NCBI GenBank assembly: GCA_017858325.1
Contig: JAFMBT010000003.1
Coordinates: forward strand, 33,233 to 97,232
DNA length: 64,000 nucleotides
Origin: Candidatus Planktophila sp.
Lineage (GTDB): Bacteria > Actinomycetota > Actinomycetes > Nanopelagicales > Nanopelagicaceae
Reading direction: 5' to 3'
Shown here: positions 37,453 through 49,289 of the stretch, piece after piece
Position numbering within the stretch: the first letter of the stretch is position 1
Layout of the letters: each line of letters opens with the position of its first letter
Notes under the pieces: generated by a model
Seen by the model: the letters and a program-made list of their open reading frames with translations, nothing else
The model's database searches: none
What the model was told of the DNA's origin: nothing
Made by a program: the position numbers and the translations under genes

Positions 37453-37980
37453 ATGCGCACAGTAATCATCGCTTCCGAGGAGTTGAACCCTTTAGTTCCG
37501 CATACCGCGGAAATCATCGTCGGGTTTATTGCTTTCTCACTGCTCTATTTAGTGCTTCGCAAGGCGGTCGTGCCAAAGTTTGAAAAAGCTTTTACCGACC
37601 GTACTCATGCGATTCAAGGTGGCATTGAACGCGCAGAGCAGGCCCAGCTTGAAGCACAACGCGCCTTAGCTCAATACAACGAACAGCTCTCTAGTGCACG
37701 CGAAGAAGCACAGACACTTCGCGAAGAAGCACGAGTTCAGGGCGCTGCAATCGTTGATGAGCTTCGCGCAAAGGCCCAAGAAGAAGCCACTCGAATCACA
37801 GCAGCAGCTCATGCATCTATTGAGGCAGAGCGTCAACAAGCTGTGACATCACTTCGTAATGAAGTCGGTGCACTTGCAGTTGAACTCGCATCAAAGATTG
37901 TGGGCGAGGCTCTTGAGGATCAAGCACGTCAGTCACGAATTGTTGACCGTTTTCTAGATGACTTGGAGAAGAGTAAGTAG
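37453..37980 (+). CDS. atpF: ATP synthase F0 subunit b
   Basis: A 175-residue peripheral-stalk subunit: one N-terminal helix in the membrane (AEIIVGFIAFSLLYLVLRKA) followed by a long charged coiled coil. It starts four bases after atpE; its stop overlaps the atpH start by one base. Confidence 0.95.
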   Translation: MRTVIIASEELNPLVPHTAEIIVGFIAFSLLYLVLRKAVVPKFEKAFTDRTHAIQGGIERAEQAQLEAQRALAQYNEQLSSAREEAQTLREEARVQGAAIVDELRAKAQEEATRITAAAHASIEAERQQAVTSLRNEVGALAVELASKIVGEALEDQARQSRIVDRFLDDLEKSK

Positions 37981-38813
37981 TGAGAATCCATCTCGGAGGT
38001 AGCAGCCGTCAATCACTCGTGATTGCACGCGGCGCACTCGATGCTGCCGTCAAGGGCACAAGTGCTGCAACCGCATCCGAGATTTCTACACACTTATTCT
38101 TTGCCGCAGAAGTATTTGCTAGCAAGACAGCTCTTCGCCGTGCGATCACAGATCCATCTCGTGAGATTGTCGCAAAGAGCGCTCTGATCAAAGATCTATT
38201 TGGATCGAAGATCGGCAAGGAGGCCTCAGATCTCATCTCTGGCATTGCCGCTCTGCGTTGGTCTGCAAGTAAAGATGTCATTTATGTATTGGAACAACTA
38301 GCAATCGAAGCAGAAGCTTCTGCTGCCAATATCAATAATGAACTTGATCGTGTTGAAGATGAACTCTTCAGCGCCTCACGTGCATTGGTTGATTCATCTG
38401 AGCTCCGAAGAGCACTCGTAGGTGGTGCCGGTGCAGATCTCAAAGCTCAATTGGTAACAGAAATTCTTTCAAAGAAGGCATCTGCTTCGACGGTAAAGCT
38501 TGTTCGCGCACTCGTTACACAACGTCGCGGTCGCAGCCTCGAGGCAGCTTTTGCTGATTACCTCTTCGGGCTAGCAAACCGTCGCAATCGTCTTATAGCA
38601 GTCGTTCGTACTGCAGCTCCTATCTCAGATGCTCAGAAGGTTCGCCTCTCTGGTGCGATCGAAAAGCAGGTAGGACAACCAATTCGTGTCAATATCCAAG
38701 TAGATCCAACGATCATTGGTGGGGTCTCCATCAAGTTCGCGGATGAACTTATTGATGCAAGTATTTCTAATCGTCTTGCACACGCTGGTCGTGCATTGGC
38801 CGGAAAAAACTAA
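37980..38813 (+). CDS. atpH: ATP synthase F1 subunit delta
   Basis: A 277-residue OSCP/delta subunit that joins the peripheral stalk to F1. It is about 100 residues longer than the E. coli protein, which is normal for actinobacteria without being the b-delta fusion of mycobacteria. The C-terminal VRTAAPISDAQKVRL and DPTIIGGVSIKF match the family. GTG start overlapping the atpF stop. Confidence 0.95.
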   Translation: MRIHLGGSSRQSLVIARGALDAAVKGTSAATASEISTHLFFAAEVFASKTALRRAITDPSREIVAKSALIKDLFGSKIGKEASDLISGIAALRWSASKDVIYVLEQLAIEAEASAANINNELDRVEDELFSASRALVDSSELRRALVGGAGADLKAQLVTEILSKKASASTVKLVRALVTQRRGRSLEAAFADYLFGLANRRNRLIAVVRTAAPISDAQKVRLSGAIEKQVGQPIRVNIQVDPTIIGGVSIKFADELIDASISNRLAHAGRALAGKN

Positions 38814-38825
38814 AGGGAGAAACAA

Positions 38826-40466
38826 ATGGCAGAGCTAAAGATCCAACCCGATGAAATTCGGGATGCCTTAGCGAATTTCGTTAAGTCATATGATCCAGGC
38901 GCGGCAGCACGCGATGAAGTAGGAACAGTAAGCCAGGCAGGCGATGGAATCGCTCGCGTTGAGGGACTCCCTTCAACAATGGCTAACGAGCTCCTGACAT
39001 TTGAGAACGGAACACTCGGACTTGCACTTAACCTTGATGTGCGCGAAATCGGTGTCGTTATCTTGGGTGGAACTGAAGGAATTGAAGAAGGAACATCTGT
39101 TAGCCGCACTGGTGAAATTCTCTCTGTCCCAGTGGGCGATGGCTTCCTTGGTCGCGTGGTTGATCCACTCGGTCGTCCAATTGATGGAAAGGGCGAGATC
39201 GTTGCTGAAGCACGTCGTGCACTTGAATTACAGGCTCCCTCTGTAGTTCAGCGCCAACCTGTTAAGGAACCACTTGCAACAGGAATTAAGGCAATCGATG
39301 CGATGACAGCTATTGGTCGCGGACAGCGCCAGTTGATTATCGGCGATCGCCAGACAGGTAAGACAGCTGTTGCTGTTGACACCATTATCAACCAGCGCGA
39401 AAACTGGTTGACTGGAGATAAGAAGAAGCAAGTTAAATGTATTTATGTAGCTATCGGTCAGAAGGGTTCAACGATTGCAGCTGTAAAGGGCGCACTCGAA
39501 GAAGCTGGCGCGATGGAGTACACAACAATCGTGGCTTCACCTGCATCAGATCCAGCAGGCTTTAAATACCTTGCACCATATACAGGTTCTTCAATCGGCC
39601 AGCACTGGATGTACAAGGGCGAGCACGTTCTTATCGTCTTTGATGATCTTTCAAAGCAAGCTGAGGCTTATCGTTCAGTCTCACTTCTTCTTCGTCGTCC
39701 ACCAGGCCGCGAAGCGTATCCAGGAGACGTTTTCTACTTACACTCACGTCTTCTTGAGCGTTGCGCAAAGCTCTCTGACGAACTCGGTGGCGGTTCGATG
39801 ACAGGTCTTCCAATCATCGAAACAAAGGGAAATGACGTTTCAGCGTTTATTCCTACCAACGTAATTTCGATTACAGATGGTCAGTGCTTCCTTGAAACAG
39901 ATCTCTTTAACGCAGGTGTACGCCCAGCGATCAACGTAGGTATTTCGGTATCGCGCGTTGGTGGTTCAGCGCAGACAAAGGCGATGAAGAAGATTGCCGG
40001 TCGCTTGCGTCTTGACCTTGCTCAGTTCCGTGAACTTGAAGCATTCGCAGCATTTGGTTCAGATCTTGATGCTGCATCAAAGGCTCAGCTTGAGCGCGGT
40101 GCTCGCATGGTTGAGCTTTTGAAACAGGGTCAGTACTCACCGTACTCACTCGAGCGTCAGATCATCTCAATCTGGGCTGGTACATCAGGCAAGCTCGATG
40201 ATGTGGCTGTCCCAGATATTCGCCGATTTGAATCAGAACTTCTCGACTTTATCGGTCGCGAACGTAAGGAAATCTTTACAGTGATCTCTGAGACTAAACA
40301 GCTCGAAGATGAGACTGTTGCAAAGATGGAAGAGGCAGTTGCGACATTTAAGAAGCAATTCAAATCATCCGTTGCAGCAGCAGTAAATGAAGCTGAAGCT
40401 GAAGCTCTCGATGGAGTAGATGCTGAAGCAATTACCAAGTACGTTCCTCCGGCGGTGAAGAAGTAA
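38826..40466 (+). CDS. atpA: ATP synthase F1 subunit alpha
   Basis: A 546-residue non-catalytic nucleotide-binding subunit with P-loop GDRQTGKTA and [15 protein letters not shown]. The C-terminal ~35 residues extend beyond the E. coli length, as in other actinobacteria, and are Ala/Glu/Lys-rich. GGGAG precedes ATG. Confidence 0.97.
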   Translation: MAELKIQPDEIRDALANFVKSYDPGAAARDEVGTVSQAGDGIARVEGLPSTMANELLTFENGTLGLALNLDVREIGVVILGGTEGIEEGTSVSRTGEILSVPVGDGFLGRVVDPLGRPIDGKGEIVAEARRALELQAPSVVQRQPVKEPLATGIKAIDAMTAIGRGQRQLIIGDRQTGKTAVAVDTIINQRENWLTGDKKKQVKCIYVAIGQKGSTIAAVKGALEEAGAMEYTTIVASPASDPAGFKYLAPYTGSSIGQHWMYKGEHVLIVFDDLSKQAEAYRSVSLLLRRPPGREAYPGDVFYLHSRLLERCAKLSDELGGGSMTGLPIIETKGNDVSAFIPTNVISITDGQCFLETDLFNAGVRPAINVGISVSRVGGSAQTKAMKKIAGRLRLDLAQFRELEAFAAFGSDLDAASKAQLERGARMVELLKQGQYSPYSLERQIISIWAGTSGKLDDVAVPDIRRFESELLDFIGRERKEIFTVISETKQLEDETVAKMEEAVATFKKQFKSSVAAAVNEAEAEALDGVDAEAITKYVPPAVKK

Positions 40467-40469
40467 AAA

Positions 40470-42802
<2,333 letters not shown>

Positions 42803-42804
42803 CG

Positions 42805-43056
42805 ATGGCTCTTACCGTCGCACTAGTTTCGCCAACACAGAAGGTGTGGAGCGGAGAAGCAGTATTTATCTCCGCTCGCACAACTGAAGGAGTTCTCGGA
42901 GTTCTTCCGGGACATGCTCCATTGTTTGGCGTACTAGTCGATGGAGCCGTAAACATTAAGGGTGTCGATGGAAGTAACACCCAATTCAATGTTAGCGGAG
43001 GCTTCTTATCTGTCTCTAACGATCGCGTCTCAATTCTTACCGAGAGCGTTAACTAA
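42805..43056 (+). CDS. atpC: ATP synthase F1 subunit epsilon, lacking the C-terminal helical domain
   Basis: An 83-residue epsilon consisting of the N-terminal beta-sandwich only (VALVSPTQKVWSGEAV, GVLGVLPGHAPLFG). The usual ~45-residue helical C-terminus that inhibits ATP hydrolysis in many bacteria is absent; the frame ends cleanly at TAA after ILTESVN. It starts two bases after atpD. Confidence 0.94.
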   Translation: MALTVALVSPTQKVWSGEAVFISARTTEGVLGVLPGHAPLFGVLVDGAVNIKGVDGSNTQFNVSGGFLSVSNDRVSILTESVN

Positions 43057-43066
43057 CCGCCACTTT

Positions 43067-43984
43067 TTATTTTAGGCGGTGCTGCGTTTCAATCTTACGC
43101 ACAGTCTTTGATTTTCCGCGCATAACCAGTGAGTGGCTTATCGCTCCAAATGGTGTGTAGCGAATTCCCTTAACAAGTTCACCATCTGTGATTCCAGTTG
43201 CTGCGATAAAGACATCCTCTGAATTACATAAATCTTTTGTTGTAAGAATGTGCGAGCTATTCACTCCATTAAGGTGAAGCTGGCCTTGGATTGAGCCCCC
43301 GAGGCAGATCATCGCCGCAGCTGTGATTACTCCCTCTGGCGTGCCACCGATTCCCATAAGCAGATCAACGCCCGAGTCAGGCAGCGCTGTCTCAATAGCG
43401 GCCGCAACATCACCATCTTGAATTAAACGAATTCTCGCCCCAGCTTGCCTAATCTCGGCAATTAACTCTGAATGTCGTGGTCGGTTGAGCAGCACTACAG
43501 TCACATCACTAACTGCTAAATTTTTAGCACGTGCAACCGCGCTGATGTTCTCAGCAACACTTGCCTTAATATCGATGGCATGCGCTGCTGCTGGGCCCGT
43601 GACTAATTTATTCATATAAAAACTATCCTGCGGATCAAACATAGTTCCACGAGGTGCCACTGCGATAACGCTGATTGCACCGTTCACCCCTTGAGCTGTC
43701 AGTGAGGTTCCATCGATAGGGTCGACGGCAACATCGCAATGAGGACCTTCGCCATTACCAACGTTCTCACCGTTGTGGAGCATCGGCGCATTATCTTTTT
43801 CGCCTTCACCGATAACAACAACTCCGTTCATATCAACGGTATTGATCATGGCGCGCATGGCTGCAACTGCCGCACCATCGGCTAGATCTTTATCGCCACG
43901 GCCAACCCATGGGGCGGCCGCCAGGGCGGCCGTCTCTGTTACTCGAACAAGTTCAAGTGCGAGGTTACGATCTGGAATTGCCAT
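43067..43984 (-). CDS. glpX: Class II fructose-1,6-bisphosphatase
   Basis: A 305-residue GlpX phosphatase for gluconeogenesis. Metal-binding motifs: [13 protein letters not shown] and [15 protein letters not shown]. It is convergent with the atp operon; ACCGCC/GGCGGT near the junction forms a weak shared hairpin. It lies two bases after murA on the same strand. Confidence 0.95.
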   Translation of the reverse strand: MAIPDRNLALELVRVTETAALAAAPWVGRGDKDLADGAAVAAMRAMINTVDMNGVVVIGEGEKDNAPMLHNGENVGNGEGPHCDVAVDPIDGTSLTAQGVNGAISVIAVAPRGTMFDPQDSFYMNKLVTGPAAAHAIDIKASVAENISAVARAKNLAVSDVTVVLLNRPRHSELIAEIRQAGARIRLIQDGDVAAAIETALPDSGVDLLMGIGGTPEGVITAAAMICLGGSIQGQLHLNGVNSSHILTTKDLCNSEDVFIAATGITDGELVKGIRYTPFGAISHSLVMRGKSKTVRKIETQHRLK

Positions 43985-43986
43985 TG

Positions 43987-45276
43987 CTACTCTCGACTCA
44001 CGTGTGCACCTAGGCGCACTAGTTCCTCTGCAAAGCGTGGATATCCGCGATCAATATGGAAAGCGCCATCAACTGTAGTAACGCCCTCTGCAACAAGGGC
44101 TGCTAGAACAAGGCCAGCGCCAGCGCGAATATCGGTTGCCTCAACTGGGGCCCCTGATAACTGCTTGATACCGTGGATTGAGACATGATGTCCATCGACG
44201 TGGATCTGCGCGCCTAATCGAGTGAGTTCATTGACAAACATAAAGCGAGACTCGAAGACATTTTCTGTCACCATGGAATCACCTTGAGCAATCGAATTTA
44301 AGGCGATGATAAATGGAAGTAAATCCGTTGCAAAGCCAGGATAAGGAAGTGTTGCTACATCTATTGCAGTTGGCCGATGATCTATCTTTACACGGACACC
44401 ATCGGCTGTCGAGGTCACAATGGCTCCAGCAGATGTAAGTTTTTCCAGCATCACTTCCATATGATCAATACGAGCACCATGAATTGTGATATCACCTTGT
44501 GTCATAACGGCAGCAAATGCCCATGTGCCGGCGATGATCCGATCCGTAATTGTTGTGTGCTCAGTTGGATGAAGTTCCTTGACACCCGTGATCGTAATGA
44601 TTGGAGAGCCTAGCCCTTCAATTTTGGCACCCATCGCAATGAGAAATTCACCGAGATCAACAAGATCAGGTTCACGTGCTGCATTTTCAATTGTAGTGAT
44701 CCCGTTAGCAAGAACTGCTGCAGTCATGAGATTTTCAGTCGCGCCCACACTGGGGAAATCGAGAGAAATTTCTGCACCAGATAAACCATCTGGTGCTTCA
44801 GCAATTACATATCCATGCTCGACGTGTGCGATGGCACCGAGAGCCTCGAGCCCTTTAATGTGAAAATCTAATCCGCGGGAACCAATCGCATCTCCACCTG
44901 GGAGTGCGACCTCAGCACGACCAATACGTGCGACAAGTGGCCCCAAAACATTAATTGATGCGCGCATCTTTCGAACGAGATCATAATCTGCACGGTGCGC
45001 TGGAGTTGCAGGGACATCGATTGTGAGAACTGAACCATCACGAACGACTACGCATCCAAGGCGTTGCAGTAGCTCTGACATAATCTCAACGTCTGCAATC
45101 TCTGGAACATTTCTAATGTTGGTCTTCCCGACGGCCAGTAGTGATGCCGCCATTAATTTAAGGACCGAGTTTTTCGCCCCTCCCACGTGAACCTCGCCCA
45201 CGAGTCTGGCCGTACCCTCAATACGAAAGCGATCATCCACGAAGGCGTGCGAGCGGAGATCCTGCTGAGGTGCCAT
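43987..45276 (-). CDS. murA: UDP-N-acetylglucosamine 1-carboxyvinyltransferase with Cys-to-Asp active site
   Basis: A 429-residue EPSP-synthase-fold enzyme that transfers enolpyruvate to UDP-GlcNAc, the first committed step of peptidoglycan. The N-terminal [16 protein letters not shown] is typical. The active-site loop reads [16 protein letters not shown]: Asp129 replaces the Cys that fosfomycin alkylates in E. coli (Cys115). The same Asp is found in mycobacteria and chlamydiae and gives intrinsic fosfomycin resistance. Divergent from the cobalamin adenosyltransferase gene, 22 bases apart. Confidence 0.96.
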   Translation of the reverse strand: MAPQQDLRSHAFVDDRFRIEGTARLVGEVHVGGAKNSVLKLMAASLLAVGKTNIRNVPEIADVEIMSELLQRLGCVVVRDGSVLTIDVPATPAHRADYDLVRKMRASINVLGPLVARIGRAEVALPGGDAIGSRGLDFHIKGLEALGAIAHVEHGYVIAEAPDGLSGAEISLDFPSVGATENLMTAAVLANGITTIENAAREPDLVDLGEFLIAMGAKIEGLGSPIITITGVKELHPTEHTTITDRIIAGTWAFAAVMTQGDITIHGARIDHMEVMLEKLTSAGAIVTSTADGVRVKIDHRPTAIDVATLPYPGFATDLLPFIIALNSIAQGDSMVTENVFESRFMFVNELTRLGAQIHVDGHHVSIHGIKQLSGAPVEATDIRAGAGLVLAALVAEGVTTVDGAFHIDRGYPRFAEELVRLGAHVSRE

Positions 45277-45298
45277 AGAGGCATTCTACTTATAAGGT

Positions 45299-45877
45299 AT
45301 GTCCATGGTTAATCTCACGCGCATTTACACAAAGACAGGCGATGACGGCACAACTTCTCTCGGGGATATGAGCCGCACATCAAAGAACGACCCACGCCTA
45401 GAGGCATATGCAACAGTAGATGAAGCTAATTCCAGCATTGGTGTCGTCCTTTCAACGGATGAGTTAACTGAGGATATCCATGCTCTTCTTGTTCGGATTC
45501 AGAACGACCTCTTTGATGTTGGTGCAGATCTTTGCACTCCAGTCACAGATGCTCCAGCATTTGAACCGTTACGAGTTCTTGAATCACAGATTATTTATCT
45601 TGAAGCCGCTATAGATAGATACAATTCTGATCTAGAGTCATTGCGATCCTTTGTGCTTCCATCTGGCACGCCAGCAGCTGCTCATTTACATGTAGCTCGC
45701 ACTGTGGTGCGCCGTGCAGAGCGCTGCACATGGGCGGCAATTCATGCCTTTGGTGGAGGTGTTAACCCTCTCACTGCTAAATATCTCAATCGCTGTTCAG
45801 ATCTACTCTTTGTTTTGGCTCGGGTTGCCAATAAAGAGATTGGAGATCAACTTTGGGTCCCTGGAGCAAATCGCTAG
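45299..45877 (+). CDS. Cob(I)alamin adenosyltransferase, PduO/MMAB type
   Basis: A 192-residue ATP:corrinoid adenosyltransferase with IYTKTGDDGTTSLGD, ATVDEANSSIGV and the C-terminal RRAERCTWAA and YLNRCSDLLFVLARV segments. It makes adenosylcobalamin for B12-dependent mutases or reductases, none of which are in this window. ATG codons at this position and six bases later are both possible. Its stop overlaps that of the next convergent gene in four bases. Confidence 0.94.
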   Translation: MSMVNLTRIYTKTGDDGTTSLGDMSRTSKNDPRLEAYATVDEANSSIGVVLSTDELTEDIHALLVRIQNDLFDVGADLCTPVTDAPAFEPLRVLESQIIYLEAAIDRYNSDLESLRSFVLPSGTPAAAHLHVARTVVRRAERCTWAAIHAFGGGVNPLTAKYLNRCSDLLFVLARVANKEIGDQLWVPGANR

Positions 45878-46536
45878 CCACTAATGTAAGAGTTACTCGG
45901 GATCTTCTCTGTTGTTTGATCTTGGTGGCACACGACAGCGGTTGGGACAACTGCAACTGTTGGGGAGTATTCGACGCCAGATCGCAGGACGGCTGTCACT
46001 ACTTGCTTCTCAGATGAGGTCTTGACAAGAGTTCGTAGCATTCCCATTGTAAGGAAAGAGCCAGGTATATCTAGATTTCGTGTCACAACCTTTGATTCGA
46101 TCTCCCAATAGAGGCAACCAGTTATTGAGGCTACTTGAATCCGGCCACAGGAAAATTTTTTGCACGCTCTGATAGCTCTAGTTAACGCAGCATTATTTGC
46201 TGCCACATTCATCATGGTTTCAACTGACGGAGTACGCCAATAAATATTATCCATCACCTTAAAGCCCTTAGGTGGCCACTTGGCAGGCGGTGATGGTGCG
46301 CCAGGTTTCTTCTTAGGTGTCTTCTTCTTCTTAGGTGTCGCCTTCTTCTTAGGTGTCGCCTTCGGATTTGGCGAAGCGGTAACTGTTGGTGTCGGAGTCG
46401 GCGATTCGGTAACTGTTGGTGTGGGAGTCGGCGATTCGGTAACTGTTGGTGTGGGAGTCGGCGATTCGGTAACGGCAAAACTTTGTAATGGGGTTAGGGC
46501 TAGGACTAGTGCGAGGGCCGTGAGATAACGTTTCAT
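45874..46536 (-). CDS. Secreted protein with Thr-Pro repeats and lysine-rich linker
   Basis: A 220-residue protein of unknown family. A Sec signal peptide (MKRYLTALALVLALTPLQSF, cleavage near residue 21) is followed by three V-T-E-S-P-T-P-T-P-T units, a K-K-A-T-P-K-K-rich stretch (residues 55-80), and a ~130-residue C-terminal domain with four Cys (FSCGRIQ, SITGCLYWE) that may form disulfides. The start overlaps the ABC permease stop (ATGA), so it belongs to the exporter operon. Confidence 0.75.
   Translation of the reverse strand: MKRYLTALALVLALTPLQSFAVTESPTPTPTVTESPTPTPTVTESPTPTPTVTASPNPKATPKKKATPKKKKTPKKKPGAPSPPAKWPPKGFKVMDNIYWRTPSVETMMNVAANNAALTRAIRACKKFSCGRIQVASITGCLYWEIESKVVTRNLDIPGSFLTMGMLRTLVKTSSEKQVVTAVLRSGVEYSPTVAVVPTAVVCHQDQTTEKIPSNSYISG
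46381..46470 (-). repeat. 30-bp coding tandem repeat, three copies
   Basis: Three nearly identical 30-bp units encode the ten-residue V-T-E-S-P-T-P-T-P-T modules of the secreted protein. The first plus-strand unit differs at one base. A flanking partial unit at 46371-46380 has diverged. Confidence 0.9.
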
Positions 46537-47354
46537 CGATCACTCCATCTAAATGTCCGTAGTGAGAAAATAAGTCCAATCACTAGCCAGAGCAGAATAA
46601 TTGTAAATGATTTTCCAAGCTCCCATTGACCAGCAACTTCTTGAGAAGCGAATGAGTCAGGGAGAAAGACTGAGCGCATAGCCTGCGTCATCCACTTAAG
46701 TGGAAAGATCGCACCGACTTGCTGCATCCAGCTTGGGAGCTGAGTGAAGATAAAGAAGACACCACTAATAAATTGAAGAACAATCACTATCGGTGAAACA
46801 ACAGCAGATGCGCCACGACCACTCTTTGGTATTGCAGAGAATGCGATGCCCAGCGTGGTTGCAGCAGCACTTCCAAGAATAATAAGCCAAGTAAATGTGA
46901 ACCATTTGTATGGATCAGTCGGAATATCAACGCCAAAGAAAGCAACGCCAGCTATGAGAAGTAGCAACACTTGAATCAACATTGTGACAAAAACAAGAAT
47001 GGACTTACCAATAAAGTAACTGGTGGCAGCCATTGGTGTTCCGCGTAAACGCTTAAGTGAACCAAATTCGCGCTCAATTGGAATCATAATCGCTAGATTT
47101 TGGAAGCCAGAATTTACTAGACCAGATGCAATCATGCCTGCAACAAAATATTGGCTAAAGGTGACACCTGGCGCGATATCTTGAGAAAAGACTGCCCCAA
47201 AAATTGCTAGAAGAATGAGGGGAAATGCGATAGTAAAGACTACTGATTCCCTCTGTCGCATAAATTGTCTGATCTCAATGTTTCCGCGAAGAAGGCCCAA
47301 TTTCAGGGTTGATGGAGTTCGATCTTTCACAGTAGATCTATTCATCTGCTTCAC
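46533..47354 (-). CDS. ABC-2 type transporter permease
   Basis: A 273-residue membrane protein with six helices and the ABC-2 signature in the C-terminal half (IVIVLQFISGVFF, PLKWMTQAMR). The N-terminus is basic and cytosolic. The start lies inside the end of the ATPase gene, so both are coupled. Together they form a DrrAB-type exporter of drugs, lipids or wall precursors; the substrate is unknown. Confidence 0.9.
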   Translation of the reverse strand: MKQMNRSTVKDRTPSTLKLGLLRGNIEIRQFMRQRESVVFTIAFPLILLAIFGAVFSQDIAPGVTFSQYFVAGMIASGLVNSGFQNLAIMIPIEREFGSLKRLRGTPMAATSYFIGKSILVFVTMLIQVLLLLIAGVAFFGVDIPTDPYKWFTFTWLIILGSAAATTLGIAFSAIPKSGRGASAVVSPIVIVLQFISGVFFIFTQLPSWMQQVGAIFPLKWMTQAMRSVFLPDSFASQEVAGQWELGKSFTIILLWLVIGLIFSLRTFRWSDR

Positions 47355-48201
47355 CTATCATTTCAAGATATATATCTTCTAGCGTCGCACGTTTAACGAT
47401 GAGTTCAGGTACCTCGCCACCAAACCGTGATGCAAGCTCTGCCACAAAGGCAGTCGGGTGTGGTGCCTTCTCAACCTTAGTCTCGCCGTTCTCTCTCCAC
47501 GATACCTGCGCTAGAGATGTTGCTCGACCACCGAGCTCAGCAGGAGTTGACACTTCAATAATCTGCCCCTTATTAATTACCGCAACGCGATCAGCGAGCG
47601 CCTCTGCCTCATCGAGATAGTGGGTAGTCAGAAGAATTGTGCGCCCTTCAGATTTAAGTTTTCTAATCAGAGACCAGAAATCGCGTCGAGCCTTTGGATC
47701 AAAGCCAGTGGTCGGCTCATCAAGGAAGAGCAGCTCTGGATTTCCGATGATGCCTAGCGCCACATCTAGCCGCCGTCGCTGACCTCCTGAAAGAGTGCGC
47801 ACGAGAGCGCCAGCCTTATCGGATAGCCCCACTGCTGCGATGACCTCTTCCGGATCCCGAGGTTCTGAGTAGTAGTGAGAGAAATGATTCACGCTCTCAG
47901 CGACGGTGAGATCCCCAGCGTCATTACTTGTCTGCAGAACAATTCCGATGCGATTTCTCCATTGCCTGGCTGCAAGTCCACCAATTGCTGGATCTACGCC
48001 TAAGACTTTTACATCTCCGCTATCTCGTGTACGAAACCCTTCAAGAATCTCGACAGTTGTTGATTTGCCTGCGCCATTAGGGCCAAGAAGTGCGAAAATT
48101 TCACCGCGGCTGACATGAAGGTCAACTCCATTGACTGCTGCGAGAGGGCCATAATTTTTTCTGAGCCCCTTGATATCAATCACCTGGTTCACACGTGTCA
48201 C
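47338..48201 (-). CDS. ABC transporter ATP-binding protein (DrrA-like)
   Basis: A 287-residue ATPase with Walker A GPNGAGKST, signature LSGGQRRRLDVA, Walker B LLFLDEPTTGFD and switch His in LLTTHYLDEAEAL. The C-terminal ~70 residues are the DrrA-type extension. GTG here gives TRVNQVIDIKGLRKNYG; another GTG nine bases on is equally possible. An in-frame ATG 114 bases upstream would overlap the divergent gene and adds no domain. A -10-like TATTCT (minus strand, 48234-48239) lies about 33 bases ahead. Confidence 0.9.
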   Translation of the reverse strand: MTRVNQVIDIKGLRKNYGPLAAVNGVDLHVSRGEIFALLGPNGAGKSTTVEILEGFRTRDSGDVKVLGVDPAIGGLAARQWRNRIGIVLQTSNDAGDLTVAESVNHFSHYYSEPRDPEEVIAAVGLSDKAGALVRTLSGGQRRRLDVALGIIGNPELLFLDEPTTGFDPKARRDFWSLIRKLKSEGRTILLTTHYLDEAEALADRVAVINKGQIIEVSTPAELGGRATSLAQVSWRENGETKVEKAPHPTAFVAELASRFGGEVPELIVKRATLEDIYLEMIGEADE

Positions 48202-48239
48202 TGTGCCACATTGAGGGAGAAAGTGCGAGAAAATAGAAT

Positions 48240-48533
48240 ATGAGTCCTCGTCGTAACTACCCCAAAAATCGCAAATCAGGCGGTGATGACGAATACCGTG
48301 AGATAAATCCCTCAAATCAAAGTTTCGAAGAAGATGAAGATGGCCTGTGGGTAGTTAGAAAACTGACAGGATCGGCAGCATCAAAACCGTATCGCTGTCC
48401 GGGATGCGATCAACTTATTCCGATGGCAACGCCTCACACTGTTGCATGGCGAGATGGAGAAGAGGATTTGCGTAGGCATTGGCACACAATTTGTTGGAGT
48501 AAGCGCCATCATCGTAGGCCGAAAAAATTTTAA
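48240..48533 (+). CDS. Conserved actinobacterial zinc-finger-like protein
   Basis: A 97-residue basic protein. The core YRCPGCDQLIPMATPHTVAW, ending in RRHWHTICWSKR, holds Cys-x-x-Cys, then His and Cys, a likely zinc knuckle. Similar short proteins in Streptomyces are often labelled ATP/GTP-binding without evidence. The N-terminus (SPRRNYPKNRKSGGDD) is basic and disordered. It is divergent from the ABC exporter, only 38 bases apart, with no clear ribosome-binding site, so a leaderless message is possible. Function unknown. Confidence 0.75.
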   Translation: MSPRRNYPKNRKSGGDDEYREINPSNQSFEEDEDGLWVVRKLTGSAASKPYRCPGCDQLIPMATPHTVAWRDGEEDLRRHWHTICWSKRHHRRPKKF

Positions 48534-48551
48534 AAGTATAGGTTATAAGTG

Positions 48552-49289
48552 ATGGCTAGAATAATGCCTATGGCTCAACCAATTCGCCCCAGCACGGTAT
48601 TGCCAGCAATTCGTACAGCATTCACCACAACCACTACCGATGGAATTCATTTAGTAGGCGAAATTGCAGCTCCAATTGAAGCTGGTCCTTCACCAATGCT
48701 ATTAACACTTCATCCAAACCCCACGGGTGGTGGAATGATGGACTCACATATTTTAAAGAAGGCAGCTAATCGATTACCGGCGATGGCTGGGATCACAGTT
48801 GTTCGCTTCAATACTCGAGGAACATCAAGTGAAGCTGGTACAAGTTCGGGTACATACGACAACGGTGATAGTGAGAAATTTGATGTGGAAGCAATGGTCG
48901 CTTATTGTTTTAATGAGTTAAAAGCCACAGATTTATGGATCTGTGGCTGGTCCTTTGGGACAGATCTAGCGCTGAGATACGCGCGAGAGCCTCGAATCAA
49001 AGGGCTAATCCTGCTCAGCCCGCCATTGAAATATTCGCAAGAATCTGATTTAGATTTCTGGGTGAGTGATCCACGTGTCATTACCGCAATCATTCCTGAA
49101 TTTGATGACTATCTTGTTCCATCAGAGGCACGTAAGCGTTTTGCTAAAATTAGACATCTCAATTTAATCGCTGTTGATGGCGGTAAACATCTCTGGGTTG
49201 GCGAACCGTCAGTACATCGAATCCTTACTGAAATCACTCAGCTTGTGGCGCCAGGTCGCCTGCCCTTAGCACAGGAGATCGAAGGCTAA
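48552..49289 (+). CDS. Alpha/beta hydrolase
   Basis: A ~245-residue hydrolase. The nucleophile elbow ICGWSFGTD holds the catalytic Ser; LTLHPNPTGGGMMDSH forms the oxyanion-strand loop; acid and His are likely in PEFDDYLVPS and DGGKHLW. It resembles the actinobacterial short-chain dienelactone/esterase-like group. Starts at GTG three bases upstream or ATG codons 12-18 bases downstream are also possible. Its stop overlaps that of the convergent transporter gene. Confidence 0.8.
   Translation: MARIMPMAQPIRPSTVLPAIRTAFTTTTTDGIHLVGEIAAPIEAGPSPMLLTLHPNPTGGGMMDSHILKKAANRLPAMAGITVVRFNTRGTSSEAGTSSGTYDNGDSEKFDVEAMVAYCFNELKATDLWICGWSFGTDLALRYAREPRIKGLILLSPPLKYSQESDLDFWVSDPRVITAIIPEFDDYLVPSEARKRFAKIRHLNLIAVDGGKHLWVGEPSVHRILTEITQLVAPGRLPLAQEIEG

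Noticed and set aside
46254..46528. Open frames in other phases of the Thr-Pro repeat
   Set aside because: Repeat DNA of 30-bp period stays open in several frames. Only one frame has a signal peptide, overlaps the exporter operon and continues beyond the repeat.
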